From the NCBI GenBank assembly GCA_910587365.1, contig CAJUKJ010000017.1, forward strand, positions 1 through 32,374: DNA of 32,374 bases. The letters run 5' to 3'. Below, piece after piece: positions 16,298-23,489 of the stretch (its first letter is position 1; the number at the start of each line of letters is the position of its first letter). The stretch is from an uncultured Christensenellaceae bacterium. GTDB lineage: Bacteria; Bacillota; Clostridia; Christensenellales; Borkfalkiaceae. A program made the position numbers and the translations under genes. The notes under the pieces are model-generated. The model saw only the letters and a program-made list of their open reading frames with translations. It ran no database searches and had not been told where the DNA came from.

Positions 16298-16624
16298 GTT
16301 TGTGTTTTTTTCCTCCATAAAATTTTTATAAAAAACGGAACGGCGTTTTACTTCCGCTCTCGGTTTTTTGCTTTAAATAAGTAAATAATGCAAGTTTTTT
16401 CGCAAATTAGCACATTTTGTGTGCAAATTGCAATATGATTAAGTCTTGAAAATTTGATTTTTTATTGTATAATATAGTTAAGGAATAACCTTATCTTATA
16501 ATAGCTTAAAAGGTATATATTGGCAATACACGGTATTTCTTAAAAGAATAAAAAATTACCTTATTATTAAAAAGTATATAAATAGACTATAATCTATTTA
16601 GTATATTTTCTTTGGAGAAAAGTG
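16298..16624. promoter_or_regulatory. Divergent GH3/GH5 control region
   Basis: This AT-rich spacer holds the following. On the minus strand, CGGAA (16356-16352) and TTCCG (16340-16336) are followed by TTTTTT, a small attenuator-like hairpin in the GH3 leader. GCAAATT occurs in direct repeat at 16402 and 16423, enclosing the dyad GCACA (16410-16414)/TGTGC (16420-16424). A plus-strand promoter, TTGAAA (16446-16451), 16-base spacer, TATAAT (16468-16473), is followed by TAAGG/CCTTA (16479-16492). A second TATAAT is at 16588-16593. No small gene is apparent. Confidence 0.5.
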
Positions 16625-17956
16625 ATGAATTTAAGGAAAAGCATAGCGGCGATAATTCTTGCCGTTGCTTGCGCGGTTTGTTTGTGCCTGCCGTTTGCGG
16701 CGTGTAAGACTGACAAGCCTGACCACAGTTTCAATGAAGACGACTTTCTGGTTGCCGACGGCGGGCTTATAAAAAACGCAAAGGGCGAACAAGTAATGTT
16801 CCACGGTGTAAACGCGGGCGGACTTTTCGTTACCGAGCATTGGATGACGGGTTTTAAATACGGCTCGTCGGCTTCAAACGATTTTAAGTCGCTTACCGAA
16901 ACGCTTTTAAGCCGTTTCGGCGCGGAACAGACTTTAAATCTTTGGGATGAATACCGTGCGAATTGGTGGACGGACGCAGATTTCAAAAACTGTGCGGATA
17001 TGGGCTTTAACGTCATCCGTCTTCCGTTCACGTATATGAACGTGGACTTCGGCGCAATATCGGACTATGAAAACGCAGGTATTGATTATGACTTTACCGC
17101 TTTGGACGATTTTATAAATACAGCCGAAAGGTACGGTATGTACACCATACTTGACCTGCACGGCGCATACGGTTCGCAGAACGGGCAGGATCACAGCGGG
17201 CAGATATTTAATTCGGTAAGCGAGGTTGACTTTTACAGTAATGAAAAAATGATGGGGCTTACCGCCAAGCTTTGGGGCGAGCTTGCCGACCATTATAAGG
17301 ACAACCCCGCCGTTGCGGGTTATGATATATTAAACGAACCGGGAGAAAAAGGCGGAACAACAACTACGCGCCATTGGGATTTTTACGATATGGCATATAA
17401 GGCTATACGGGCGACGGGCGATAACCACGTGGTTATTTTCGAGTCGTGCTGGGACGCCCAGAACTTACCAAGACCCGAAAAATACGGTTGGGAAAACTGT
17501 ATGTATTCGTTCCATCATTATGCAGGCGACAAGCTTACCGAAGAGGGCTTCAATTCAAACTGGAAAGCAAAGCTTCAAAGCATAACCTCACAGAATTTCG
17601 GCGTACCTCTTTTTATGGGCGAATTTACTTGCTATTCCAATGCCCATAACTGGGAGTACGTGCTTGGGCTGTTAAACGATACGGGCTGGCACTGGACAAG
17701 CTGGACATATAAGGTCTGGGGAAGAATGCCCTGGGGTATAGTTAATATTATTGCCGACAATACTGACAAAGTAAACGTAAGCGAAGACAGTTACGAAGAT
17801 ATTTTACAGAAATTCAAAAAACTGGGAACCGAAAACGCTAACGCCGAATATTATACGTTCTATACCGTGAACGGGGAAGAAGAGCGGGAAGAATATAAGA
17901 CGCTGGCAGATATTTTCAAAGAATACTGTACAGCACTTCCAACCGAAGAAAATTAA
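16625..17956 (+). CDS. GH5 beta-glucanase, lipoprotein
   Basis: A 443-residue predicted surface lipoprotein: signal sequence with RK and a hydrophobic core ending LPFAAC, lipidation at Cys27. The rest is a GH5 TIM barrel. Visible: GVNAGGLFVTEHWM (about 57-70), MGFNVIRLPF, YTILDLHGAYG, the acid/base Glu238 in DILNEPG, SFHHYAG, and the nucleophile Glu333 in FMGEFTCY, then WHWTSWTYKVW, a typical substrate-stacking strand. The GVNAGGLFVTE...WM opening resembles the GVNLGGWLV.EPWI opening of exo-beta-1,3-glucanases, which suits the GH16/GH55 neighbours, but linkage specificity is inferred. I start at ATG 16625, seven bases after GGAG; a GTG one codon upstream is less likely. First gene of the GH5-TetR-CotH-GH55 operon. 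Confidence 0.9.
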   Translation: MNLRKSIAAIILAVACAVCLCLPFAACKTDKPDHSFNEDDFLVADGGLIKNAKGEQVMFHGVNAGGLFVTEHWMTGFKYGSSASNDFKSLTETLLSRFGAEQTLNLWDEYRANWWTDADFKNCADMGFNVIRLPFTYMNVDFGAISDYENAGIDYDFTALDDFINTAERYGMYTILDLHGAYGSQNGQDHSGQIFNSVSEVDFYSNEKMMGLTAKLWGELADHYKDNPAVAGYDILNEPGEKGGTTTTRHWDFYDMAYKAIRATGDNHVVIFESCWDAQNLPRPEKYGWENCMYSFHHYAGDKLTEEGFNSNWKAKLQSITSQNFGVPLFMGEFTCYSNAHNWEYVLGLLNDTGWHWTSWTYKVWGRMPWGIVNIIADNTDKVNVSEDSYEDILQKFKKLGTENANAEYYTFYTVNGEEEREEYKTLADIFKEYCTALPTEEN

Positions 17957-17960
17957 GGCA

Positions 17961-17970
17961 CCGATAACGG
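17961..17970 (+). promoter_or_regulatory. CCGATAACGG element before the TetR gene
   Basis: CCGATAACG also occurs at 18332-18340, paired with its complement CGTTATCGG at 18315-18323, inside the TetR coding region. It could be an operator half-site for autoregulation. The second occurrence encodes ordinary residues, so chance is possible. Confidence 0.2.
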
Positions 17971-17982
17971 AATTTTAACTTT

Positions 17983-18516
17983 ATGAAAATAGAATATTAC
18001 ATCGAAACAACGTTACTCAAATTTTTAAAGACAAAATCGATAGATTCGATACGCGTAATCGATTTGATAGACGAAATAGGCATATGCAAAGGTACGTTCT
18101 ATAAATATTATCAGGACAAATACCACTTGATGATTTGCAGCTTTGAAAACTACTTTTATAATGACATTTTAAACGGAGCGGACAACTGGGAAAGCTTTGT
18201 CGAAAGTTCTTTAACTTCATTCAAAAACAGTCCTGCGGTAATTTTAAACGCCTTCGATTCGCATGATATAAACTCTTTAAGAAGCTACCACGAAAAGCTT
18301 TTAATAAAATACCTCGTTATCGGCAACGTTACCGATAACGAAGAATATTACGGCTATTCCGCGGAAGTATTCGCCCATTACGTAACGGATATAATCGTTA
18401 ATTGGTTAAAAGAAAAGTGTACCGAGTCGGATAAAAGGCTAATCGAACGAATGAAAGCGATAATGCCCGTAACTCTTTATAATAAGCTTTACGGGCAAGG
18501 GGAGAAAAATAAATGA
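17983..18516 (+). CDS. TetR/AcrR-type transcriptional regulator
   Basis: A 177-residue regulator with an N-terminal TetR-type helix-turn-helix, IRVIDLIDEIGICKGTFYKYYQDKYHL (about 23-49; GTFYKYY is the family's recognition-helix signature). The C-terminal ligand/dimer domain (about 55-170) is helical and divergent, as usual, so the effector cannot be guessed. It begins 26 bases after the GH5 stop with only a weak ribosome binding site, and its TGA overlaps the next ATG (ATGA), so it is translationally coupled within the glucanase operon. The likely job is control of this operon and perhaps the GH3 promoters. CCGATAACGG lies in the 26-base gap before it, and the same nine bases recur in an inverted repeat inside the gene. 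Confidence 0.82.
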   Translation: MKIEYYIETTLLKFLKTKSIDSIRVIDLIDEIGICKGTFYKYYQDKYHLMICSFENYFYNDILNGADNWESFVESSLTSFKNSPAVILNAFDSHDINSLRSYHEKLLIKYLVIGNVTDNEEYYGYSAEVFAHYVTDIIVNWLKEKCTESDKRLIERMKAIMPVTLYNKLYGQGEKNK

Positions 18517-19613
18517 TAAAAAGACACCTTTTGTATAAAACGGTATCGCTCGTTTTCGTACTTATCATAGTGTGCGGACTTCTTATGTCCGCATGCACTC
18601 CCAAGTGCGAGCATAAATACCGTAACGGCGTCTGTACACTGTGCAATTAAGCGTGTCCGCACGCAGAATACGAAAACGCCGTCTGTAAAGAGTGCAACAA
18701 ACGTTGCCGGCACACAGAATATAACGAAGGTGTTTGTACGGAATGCAAAACGGTATGTCCTCATATAAATTACAGCGAAGGCGTTTGTCCGGTTTGCAAA
18801 ATTGTATGTAAACACGATGACTATGATGCAAACGGCAGGTGCGAGGAATGCGGAACGCTATGCAATCATAACTTTGTCGGAAACGAGTGTACCATATGCG
18901 GTACGGAAAAGTTTATAGCACCGGGCAAGCCCGAAGCGAACTATGATTATGTTGCGCATCTCGACGAAGAGCTTCCCCGTATTTACGTAAGCTCGGAAAC
19001 GTTTATGAAGGACGCGACGCGTTACGTGCCTTCGTTTGATAACTATAACCCCGAAAACAATATCGACTGGCAGTATCATAACTGTACTGTTACGGTAAAC
19101 AACTGTGCGGAGGAGTACGAGCTTTCGGTAACGGCGGGGATAAAGGTACGCGGCAATTGGACTACTACATACGATAAAAAGCCTTTCCGAATCAAGTTTG
19201 ATAAAAAGCAGGCTATGCTTGGGCTAAACGGCGGCGCGAAGATGAAAAGCTGGGTGCTGCTTGCGGACTATAAGGACTGCGCGCTTGAAAGAAACAGCGT
19301 CGCGTTCTATCTCGGTCAGCAGATTTTAGGCTCCGACGGATATTACTGTTCAGACTTCCGACAGGTAGAAGTGTATCTCAACAACTTGTACTGGGGCGTG
19401 TATCTTCTTGCCGAACAGCAACAGGTAAACGCAAACCGTATAAACGTTACCGAACCCGAGGATAATTACACGGGTACGGATATCGGTTTCCGCATAAGCG
19501 ACGAAGCGACGTGGGAAGTGCAAAGCTCCGTACACAACCATACGGACGCGGTAAACCAGCTTTACAGCTGGGTACAGGCAAGATTTAAATATTTAAATTC
19601 GGTTTGGCTATAA
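18513..19613 (+). pseudogene. Decayed CotH-kinase lipoprotein with Cys/His repeats
   Basis: One reading frame of 367 codons, interrupted by TAA at codon 46 (18648-18650). It starts at the ATG overlapping the TetR stop. A lipoprotein signal (GLLMSAC, Cys28) is followed by six tandem 17-residue units of the form CxH...CxxC (about residues 32-130). After these comes a CotH-kinase N-lobe: GIKVRGNWTTTYDKKPFRIKF, SWVLLADYKDCALERNSVAF and VEVYLNNLYWGVYLLAEQQQV. CotH proteins phosphorylate partners or serve as surface kinases. The usual 150 or more residues after GVYLLAEQ are missing, and the frame ends in LYSWVQARFKYLNSVW, which resembles the normal extreme C-terminus, implying an internal deletion. 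The stop replaces a variable residue in repeat 1, one base away from a Lys or Glu codon. No usable restart is seen just after the stop. Confidence 0.78.
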
Positions 19614-19636
19614 ACCGTATATATGAGGAGAAAAAA

Positions 19637-21769
19637 ATGGTAAAAAAAGTTACGGCACTCATTTTAGGCGGTCTGATAGCAGGTTCTTTTATGGTTCCGC
19701 TTTCGGCTTGCGTGTGGGAAAAGCTTCCGCAATGGGACGCAAACGTCAAAATTTCCAAAAAAGGCGCGACCGTCAAATGGGAAAAGTCAGAAAATGCTAC
19801 CGAATACAAGGTCTATCACAGTCCCAGCCGCTTCGGCACGTACACGCTTGAAAGCACGCAAAAAGCATGCTCTTATAAGAATGCGGACAAATACGGCTAC
19901 TACCGCGTTGACGCAATCGGCGAGAACGGCGAGGTCATTTCTTCCGAAACTTATTCATACGATTTCGATACGTTCGGAGCAAATACCCATATCTATGCAC
20001 CCACCGACGACGTTGCGGCAATACAGGCGGATGTTGACAGGTTCAGGTATAACACCTCACAGTTTGCCGATAAAGAAATTTTTGAAACGGTATACGAAAC
20101 AGACGAGGACGGAGAGTACGTAAGGGACGAAGAAGGCAGACCCATCGTAGCGGATAGGATATCCTTGGGCGAAGGCAGGTATGCGGGTCTTTTCAAAGAG
20201 GGCAAATATAACGAACTTGACTTAGTTATGCGTTACTATATGACCTTTTCGGGTTTAGGCGACCTTCCTACCGACGTAGAGATTGGCAGGTTCAACACTT
20301 ATGGCGAGCTTTCTGGCGGAAACGCAACCTGTAACTTCTGGTGCGGTATTGAAAATATTACCGTAAACAGCAACGTACAGTGGGCGGTATCGCAGGCAAC
20401 CAGCTTCCGCCGTATGAACGTAAAGGGCAACTTAACCCTTCACGATACGGGCAGCACGCCGTGGGCTTCGGGCGGATACATTTCCGATACCGTTGTAGAG
20501 GGTACTATTGACGGAAGCGTCCAGCAGCAGTGGTTTACGCGCAATTCCGACTGGGGTAAGTGGTCTGGTTGTGATATAAATATGGTATTTTCGGGCTGCG
20601 TCGGACCTTTTGCCGACAGCAGTTATAAATGGCCTACAAAACGCATAACCGAGCTTGAAACAACCCGTACCATAAGCGAAAAGCCCTATCTGGTTTTCGA
20701 TAAAGACTATTACGTTTGCCTTCCCGGATTAAAGACTGACTCTAAGGGCATATCCTGGAAAAACGGCGTAGACGATAACGATAACTATATCCCCATAACC
20801 GATTTTTACGTCGCGCGCTCGGACAGGGACACCGCAAAGACGCTTAATAAGGCTCTTAAAAAGGGCAAGCACATTCTGTTTACACCCGGAATTTACGAAA
20901 TAGAAAGCCCCCTTTTAGTGAAAAAAGCTGACACAATTCTTATGGGTATAGGACTTGCGTCGTTAAGACTTGCAGAGGGCAATACAGACACGATAATGCG
21001 GGTAAGCGACGTTGACGGAGTAAAGATAAGCGGTATAATGTTTGACGCTGGTCCTGTGTCCAATACGCTTTTAGAGCTGGGAACTAAAAAGACGAATGTC
21101 CGCCACGATAAAAACCCTACGGTGTTAAACGACGTATTTTTCCGTATAGGCGGTGCGGGCAGTGCCGCAACCTCGGTTAATACAACGCTTGAAATTAATT
21201 CAAACGATGTCGTTGGCGACAACTTCTGGGTATGGCGCGCCGACCACGGCAACAGCGGCACGGTAGGCTGGGATATAAACAAAACCGTAAACGGAGTAAT
21301 AGTAAACGGCGACTACGTAACTATTTACGGGCTTATGGTCGAGCATTTCCACGAATACCAGACAATCTGGAACGGCGAATACGGCTTTATGGCTTTTTAC
21401 CAGTCCGAAACCCCGTATGACCCTCCCGAACAGTCGGACTGGATGTCGGAGTGGAACGGCGTTGAATATCAGGGCTGGGCAAGTTATAAGGTAAGCGACC
21501 ACGTGCAGAACCACGAAGCCCACGGCTTAGGCGTATACTACGTTGCAAGCAAACATTTGCGTAACGTGTTCACGCTCGACCACGGTATCGAGCTGCCTTC
21601 CAACCCCGGAATAAAGGTAGAGCATATGGCTATCGCAAACTTTTTAAACTTTGGCGATAAAAAGACCAACGGCGGCATAAGGCATATAGTAAACAGCTAC
21701 GGTAAAAGCAACTTTGACGGCAGTAAAAACCAATGGACTTCGTTTATTGCAGGCGAGGCGATAAATTAA
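19637..21769 (+). CDS. GH55 exo-beta-1,3-glucanase (laminarinase), lipoprotein
   Basis: A 710-residue predicted surface lipoprotein: signal peptide ending PLSAC (Cys25), then a fibronectin-III-like module (about 33-110; ATVKWEKSENATEYKVYHS), then a GH55 catalytic region of parallel beta-helices. I recognise it by its resemblance to the Streptomyces laminarinase SacteLam55A: CNFWCGIENITVN, WAVSQATSFRRMNVKGNL, SQQQWFTRNSDWGKWSG, SEKPYLVFD, ILFTPGIYEIESPL and WVWRADHG. The catalytic acid would be Glu581 in TIWNGEYG, just before FMAFYQSETPYDPP. GH55 enzymes release glucose or short products from chain ends of beta-1,3-glucans. I start at ATG 19637 after GAGGAG, 23 bases beyond the CotH remnant; an upstream TTG lacks a site. 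Last gene before a strong terminator. Confidence 0.87.
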   Translation: MVKKVTALILGGLIAGSFMVPLSACVWEKLPQWDANVKISKKGATVKWEKSENATEYKVYHSPSRFGTYTLESTQKACSYKNADKYGYYRVDAIGENGEVISSETYSYDFDTFGANTHIYAPTDDVAAIQADVDRFRYNTSQFADKEIFETVYETDEDGEYVRDEEGRPIVADRISLGEGRYAGLFKEGKYNELDLVMRYYMTFSGLGDLPTDVEIGRFNTYGELSGGNATCNFWCGIENITVNSNVQWAVSQATSFRRMNVKGNLTLHDTGSTPWASGGYISDTVVEGTIDGSVQQQWFTRNSDWGKWSGCDINMVFSGCVGPFADSSYKWPTKRITELETTRTISEKPYLVFDKDYYVCLPGLKTDSKGISWKNGVDDNDNYIPITDFYVARSDRDTAKTLNKALKKGKHILFTPGIYEIESPLLVKKADTILMGIGLASLRLAEGNTDTIMRVSDVDGVKISGIMFDAGPVSNTLLELGTKKTNVRHDKNPTVLNDVFFRIGGAGSAATSVNTTLEINSNDVVGDNFWVWRADHGNSGTVGWDINKTVNGVIVNGDYVTIYGLMVEHFHEYQTIWNGEYGFMAFYQSETPYDPPEQSDWMSEWNGVEYQGWASYKVSDHVQNHEAHGLGVYYVASKHLRNVFTLDHGIELPSNPGIKVEHMAIANFLNFGDKKTNGGIRHIVNSYGKSNFDGSKNQWTSFIAGEAIN

Positions 21770-21776
21770 CAAATTC

Positions 21777-21804
21777 AACGGCGGTGCATATGCACCGCCG
21801 TTTT
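21777..21804 (+). terminator. Intrinsic terminator of the GH5-GH55 operon
   Basis: Perfect 12-bp stem AACGGCGGTGCA (21777-21788) and TGCACCGCCGTT (21791-21802) running into TTTT. Confidence 0.88.
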
Positions 21805-21810
21805 CCTAAA

Positions 21811-21870
21811 CCTCAGTTGTGGCTTCCCCCTTAATAAAGGGGGAAGCTGTCTGTTTACAGGCTGATGAGG
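21811..21870. repeat. Small intergenic hairpin repeat, copy 1
   Basis: A 60-base unit bounded by CCTCA (21811-21815) and TGAGG (21866-21870). It contains an 11-bp stem GCTTCCCCCTT/AAGGGGGAAGC (21822-21847) and a small CTGT/ACAG stem. It is related to the copy at 22716-22758 (shared CTTCC...GGAAG stem and GATGAGG end). It looks like a REP/MITE-like dispersed element. Confidence 0.6.
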
Positions 21871-21888
21871 GTTGTGTATCTGTGAATT

Positions 21889-22692
21889 TTATCTGTATCT
21901 GTTTACAATTTTTTCAATTAAAGTTATCATTCCGTACATTCCGCCTGCAAGCACGCAAAGTATAAAGGTAGCCGTCATAACAAGGTCAAGCTTAAATACC
22001 TGCCCGCCGTAAACGATAAGGTACCCGAGTCCCGCCTTAGATACTATATATTCGCCCATAATCGAGCCTATCCAGGCAAGCCCCACGGCTACTTTAAGCG
22101 TATTCATAAGCGCGGGGATAGAGGCGGGTATAATAAGCTTTCGCAACGTGGTAAGTTTATTTGCACCCATAGCCTTCATTAAAAGCAGTTTGGTTTTATC
22201 AACGGCTATAAATCCCGCAAGCATATTCATAATACAAACTATTATGGATACCAGCACGGTCATAAAAATTATCGCGTCGTAGCCCGTTCCTATCCATATG
22301 ATAATCAATGGTCCGAGTGCTATTTTGGGCAGGGAGTTCAATACCACGATATAAGGTTCGACAACCTTATGTACGGTGTCGCTTGCCCAAAGAACAACCG
22401 CTATCGCATAGCCTAAAACCACCGCAATTAAAAAGCCCGCAAGCGTTTCTGCAAGCGTAATGCCTATATGGAAAAACAGCGTGCCGTTTTTATACAGGTC
22501 GGCAATGGTAATCGCCACGCGCGAGGGCGAACTGGTTATAAACGGGTCTATTACTTTAAGTTGCGCAAACAGTTCCCAAAAGCCAAGCAATAGCAAAAGT
22601 ATAAGTATGCGCGACACAGTAATTATAATTTTCTTATTTCTCTCTTTTTTAAGGTACGCGAGATGCTCGCGCGAGTAGTTTGTGTTTTTCAT
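21889..22692 (-). CDS. ABC importer permease (SsuC/TauC/ThiX type)
   Basis: A 267-residue inner-membrane permease of the binding-protein-dependent transport family, with about six membrane helices (for example IIITVSRILILLLLLGFWELF, ETLAGFLIAVVLGYAIAVVLW, IIIWIGTGYDAIIFMTVLVSIIVCI). The cytoplasmic coupling loop that docks on the ATPase is seen in LLLMKAMGANKLTTLRKLIIPASIPAL (about residues 172-198), and the N-terminal TSSPSRVAITI stretch is typical of the nitrate/sulfonate/thiamine-precursor permeases. GAAGGA precedes the ATG. It follows the ATPase gene by 71 bases, a gap filled mostly by a hairpin repeat. Substrate is not deducible. Confidence 0.92.
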   Translation of the reverse strand: MKNTNYSREHLAYLKKERNKKIIITVSRILILLLLLGFWELFAQLKVIDPFITSSPSRVAITIADLYKNGTLFFHIGITLAETLAGFLIAVVLGYAIAVVLWASDTVHKVVEPYIVVLNSLPKIALGPLIIIWIGTGYDAIIFMTVLVSIIVCIMNMLAGFIAVDKTKLLLMKAMGANKLTTLRKLIIPASIPALMNTLKVAVGLAWIGSIMGEYIVSKAGLGYLIVYGGQVFKLDLVMTATFILCVLAGGMYGMITLIEKIVNRYR

Positions 22693-22715
22693 AAGTTTGT
22701 TCCTTCAATTACTGC

Positions 22716-22758
22716 CTTCCCCGTGGAAGTCACTGTCTGCCGACAGTGACGGATGAGG
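22716..22758. repeat. Small intergenic hairpin repeat, copy 2
   Basis: CTTCC/GGAAG (22716-22729) next to an 8-bp stem TCACTGTC/GACAGTGA (22730-22749), ending CGGATGAGG. It has the same right end and orientation as copy 1 but lacks the left CCTCA. It sits inside the ABC operon between the ATPase and permease genes. Confidence 0.6.
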
Positions 22759-22763
22759 TCGTT

Positions 22764-23489
22764 TTAAATGCCGAGTTCCTTTCTCAGTATCTCGAACGTT
22801 GCGGCAAATTCGCTGCACTCTCTGCGCTTTTTTGGACTTGAACCGCCGAACTCTATTTTATGTTCGGCAACAACGTGCGCAGGACGCGCGGACAGGACTA
22901 CTACTTTGTCTGCAAGAGCGATAGCTTCCGAAATGTCGTGGGTAATTAAAAGTGCGGTTTTATTTTCGCCTTTAATAATTCCCTGCACGTCGTCGCACAC
23001 TTCAAGCCTTGTCTGGTAGTCGAGTGCGGAAAACGGTTCGTCAAGCATCAGAATATCCGGTTCTGCGGCAAGCGTCCGTATAAGAGCGACCCTTTGGCGC
23101 ATACCTCCCGAAAGCTGGGAAGGCGTCTTTTTCAAAAAGTCTTTAAGACCGTATTTTTCCGCAAGTGCGACCGCCCTTTCACGCATATCCGGTGTGTTGC
23201 GCCTTTTTACCTCCAACGGCAGAAAGATGTTGCCTTCAACCGTTCTCCAAGGGAAAAGCGCGTCGCGTTGGAGCATATATCCGACTTCCCCGCCGTCACG
23301 GCGTATCTCGCCCGAAGAGGGGGTTAAAAGCCCCGCGCCGAGGGAAAGTATAGTCGTTTTTCCGCAACCCGAAGGGCCTATAACCGCAACGAACTGTCCG
23401 TCTTCGACCTCAAACGAAAGGTCTTTAACTGCCGTTGTTTCGCCCTCTTTCGTATGATAGGTGTAAGATATATTGTCAAAAGTAAGCAT
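22764..23489 (-). CDS. ABC importer ATPase (SsuB/TauB type)
   Basis: A 241-residue nucleotide-binding subunit that powers the importer. Walker A GPSGCGKT is at 38-45, Q-loop Gln74 in YMLQRDALFPW, the ABC signature LSGGMRQ at 126-132, Walker B ILMLDE at 146-151, D-loop SALD, and switch His184 in LLITHD. The Q-loop wording QRDALFPWRTV is characteristic of the nitrate/taurine/sulfonate class. The ATG shares its first base with the stop codon of the substrate-binding protein gene and has no strong site of its own, so it is translationally coupled. All catalytic motifs are intact. Confidence 0.95.
   Translation of the reverse strand: MLTFDNISYTYHTKEGETTAVKDLSFEVEDGQFVAVIGPSGCGKTTILSLGAGLLTPSSGEIRRDGGEVGYMLQRDALFPWRTVEGNIFLPLEVKRRNTPDMRERAVALAEKYGLKDFLKKTPSQLSGGMRQRVALIRTLAAEPDILMLDEPFSALDYQTRLEVCDDVQGIIKGENKTALLITHDISEAIALADKVVVLSARPAHVVAEHKIEFGGSSPKKRRECSEFAATFEILRKELGI

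Noticed and set aside
16298..16318. Start of the second GH3 gene at ATG 16318
   Set aside because: The only good Shine-Dalgarno (GGAGG) overlaps that ATG, so it cannot serve it; ATG 16297 is more likely, though its spacing is long and some doubt remains.
18648..18650. TAA in the CotH frame as evidence of a recoded stop or altered genetic code
   Set aside because: TAA is used as a normal terminator by many intact genes in this window, including proS and the GH3 gene ending at 11582. No selenocysteine or pyrrolysine context is seen. A point mutation is simpler.
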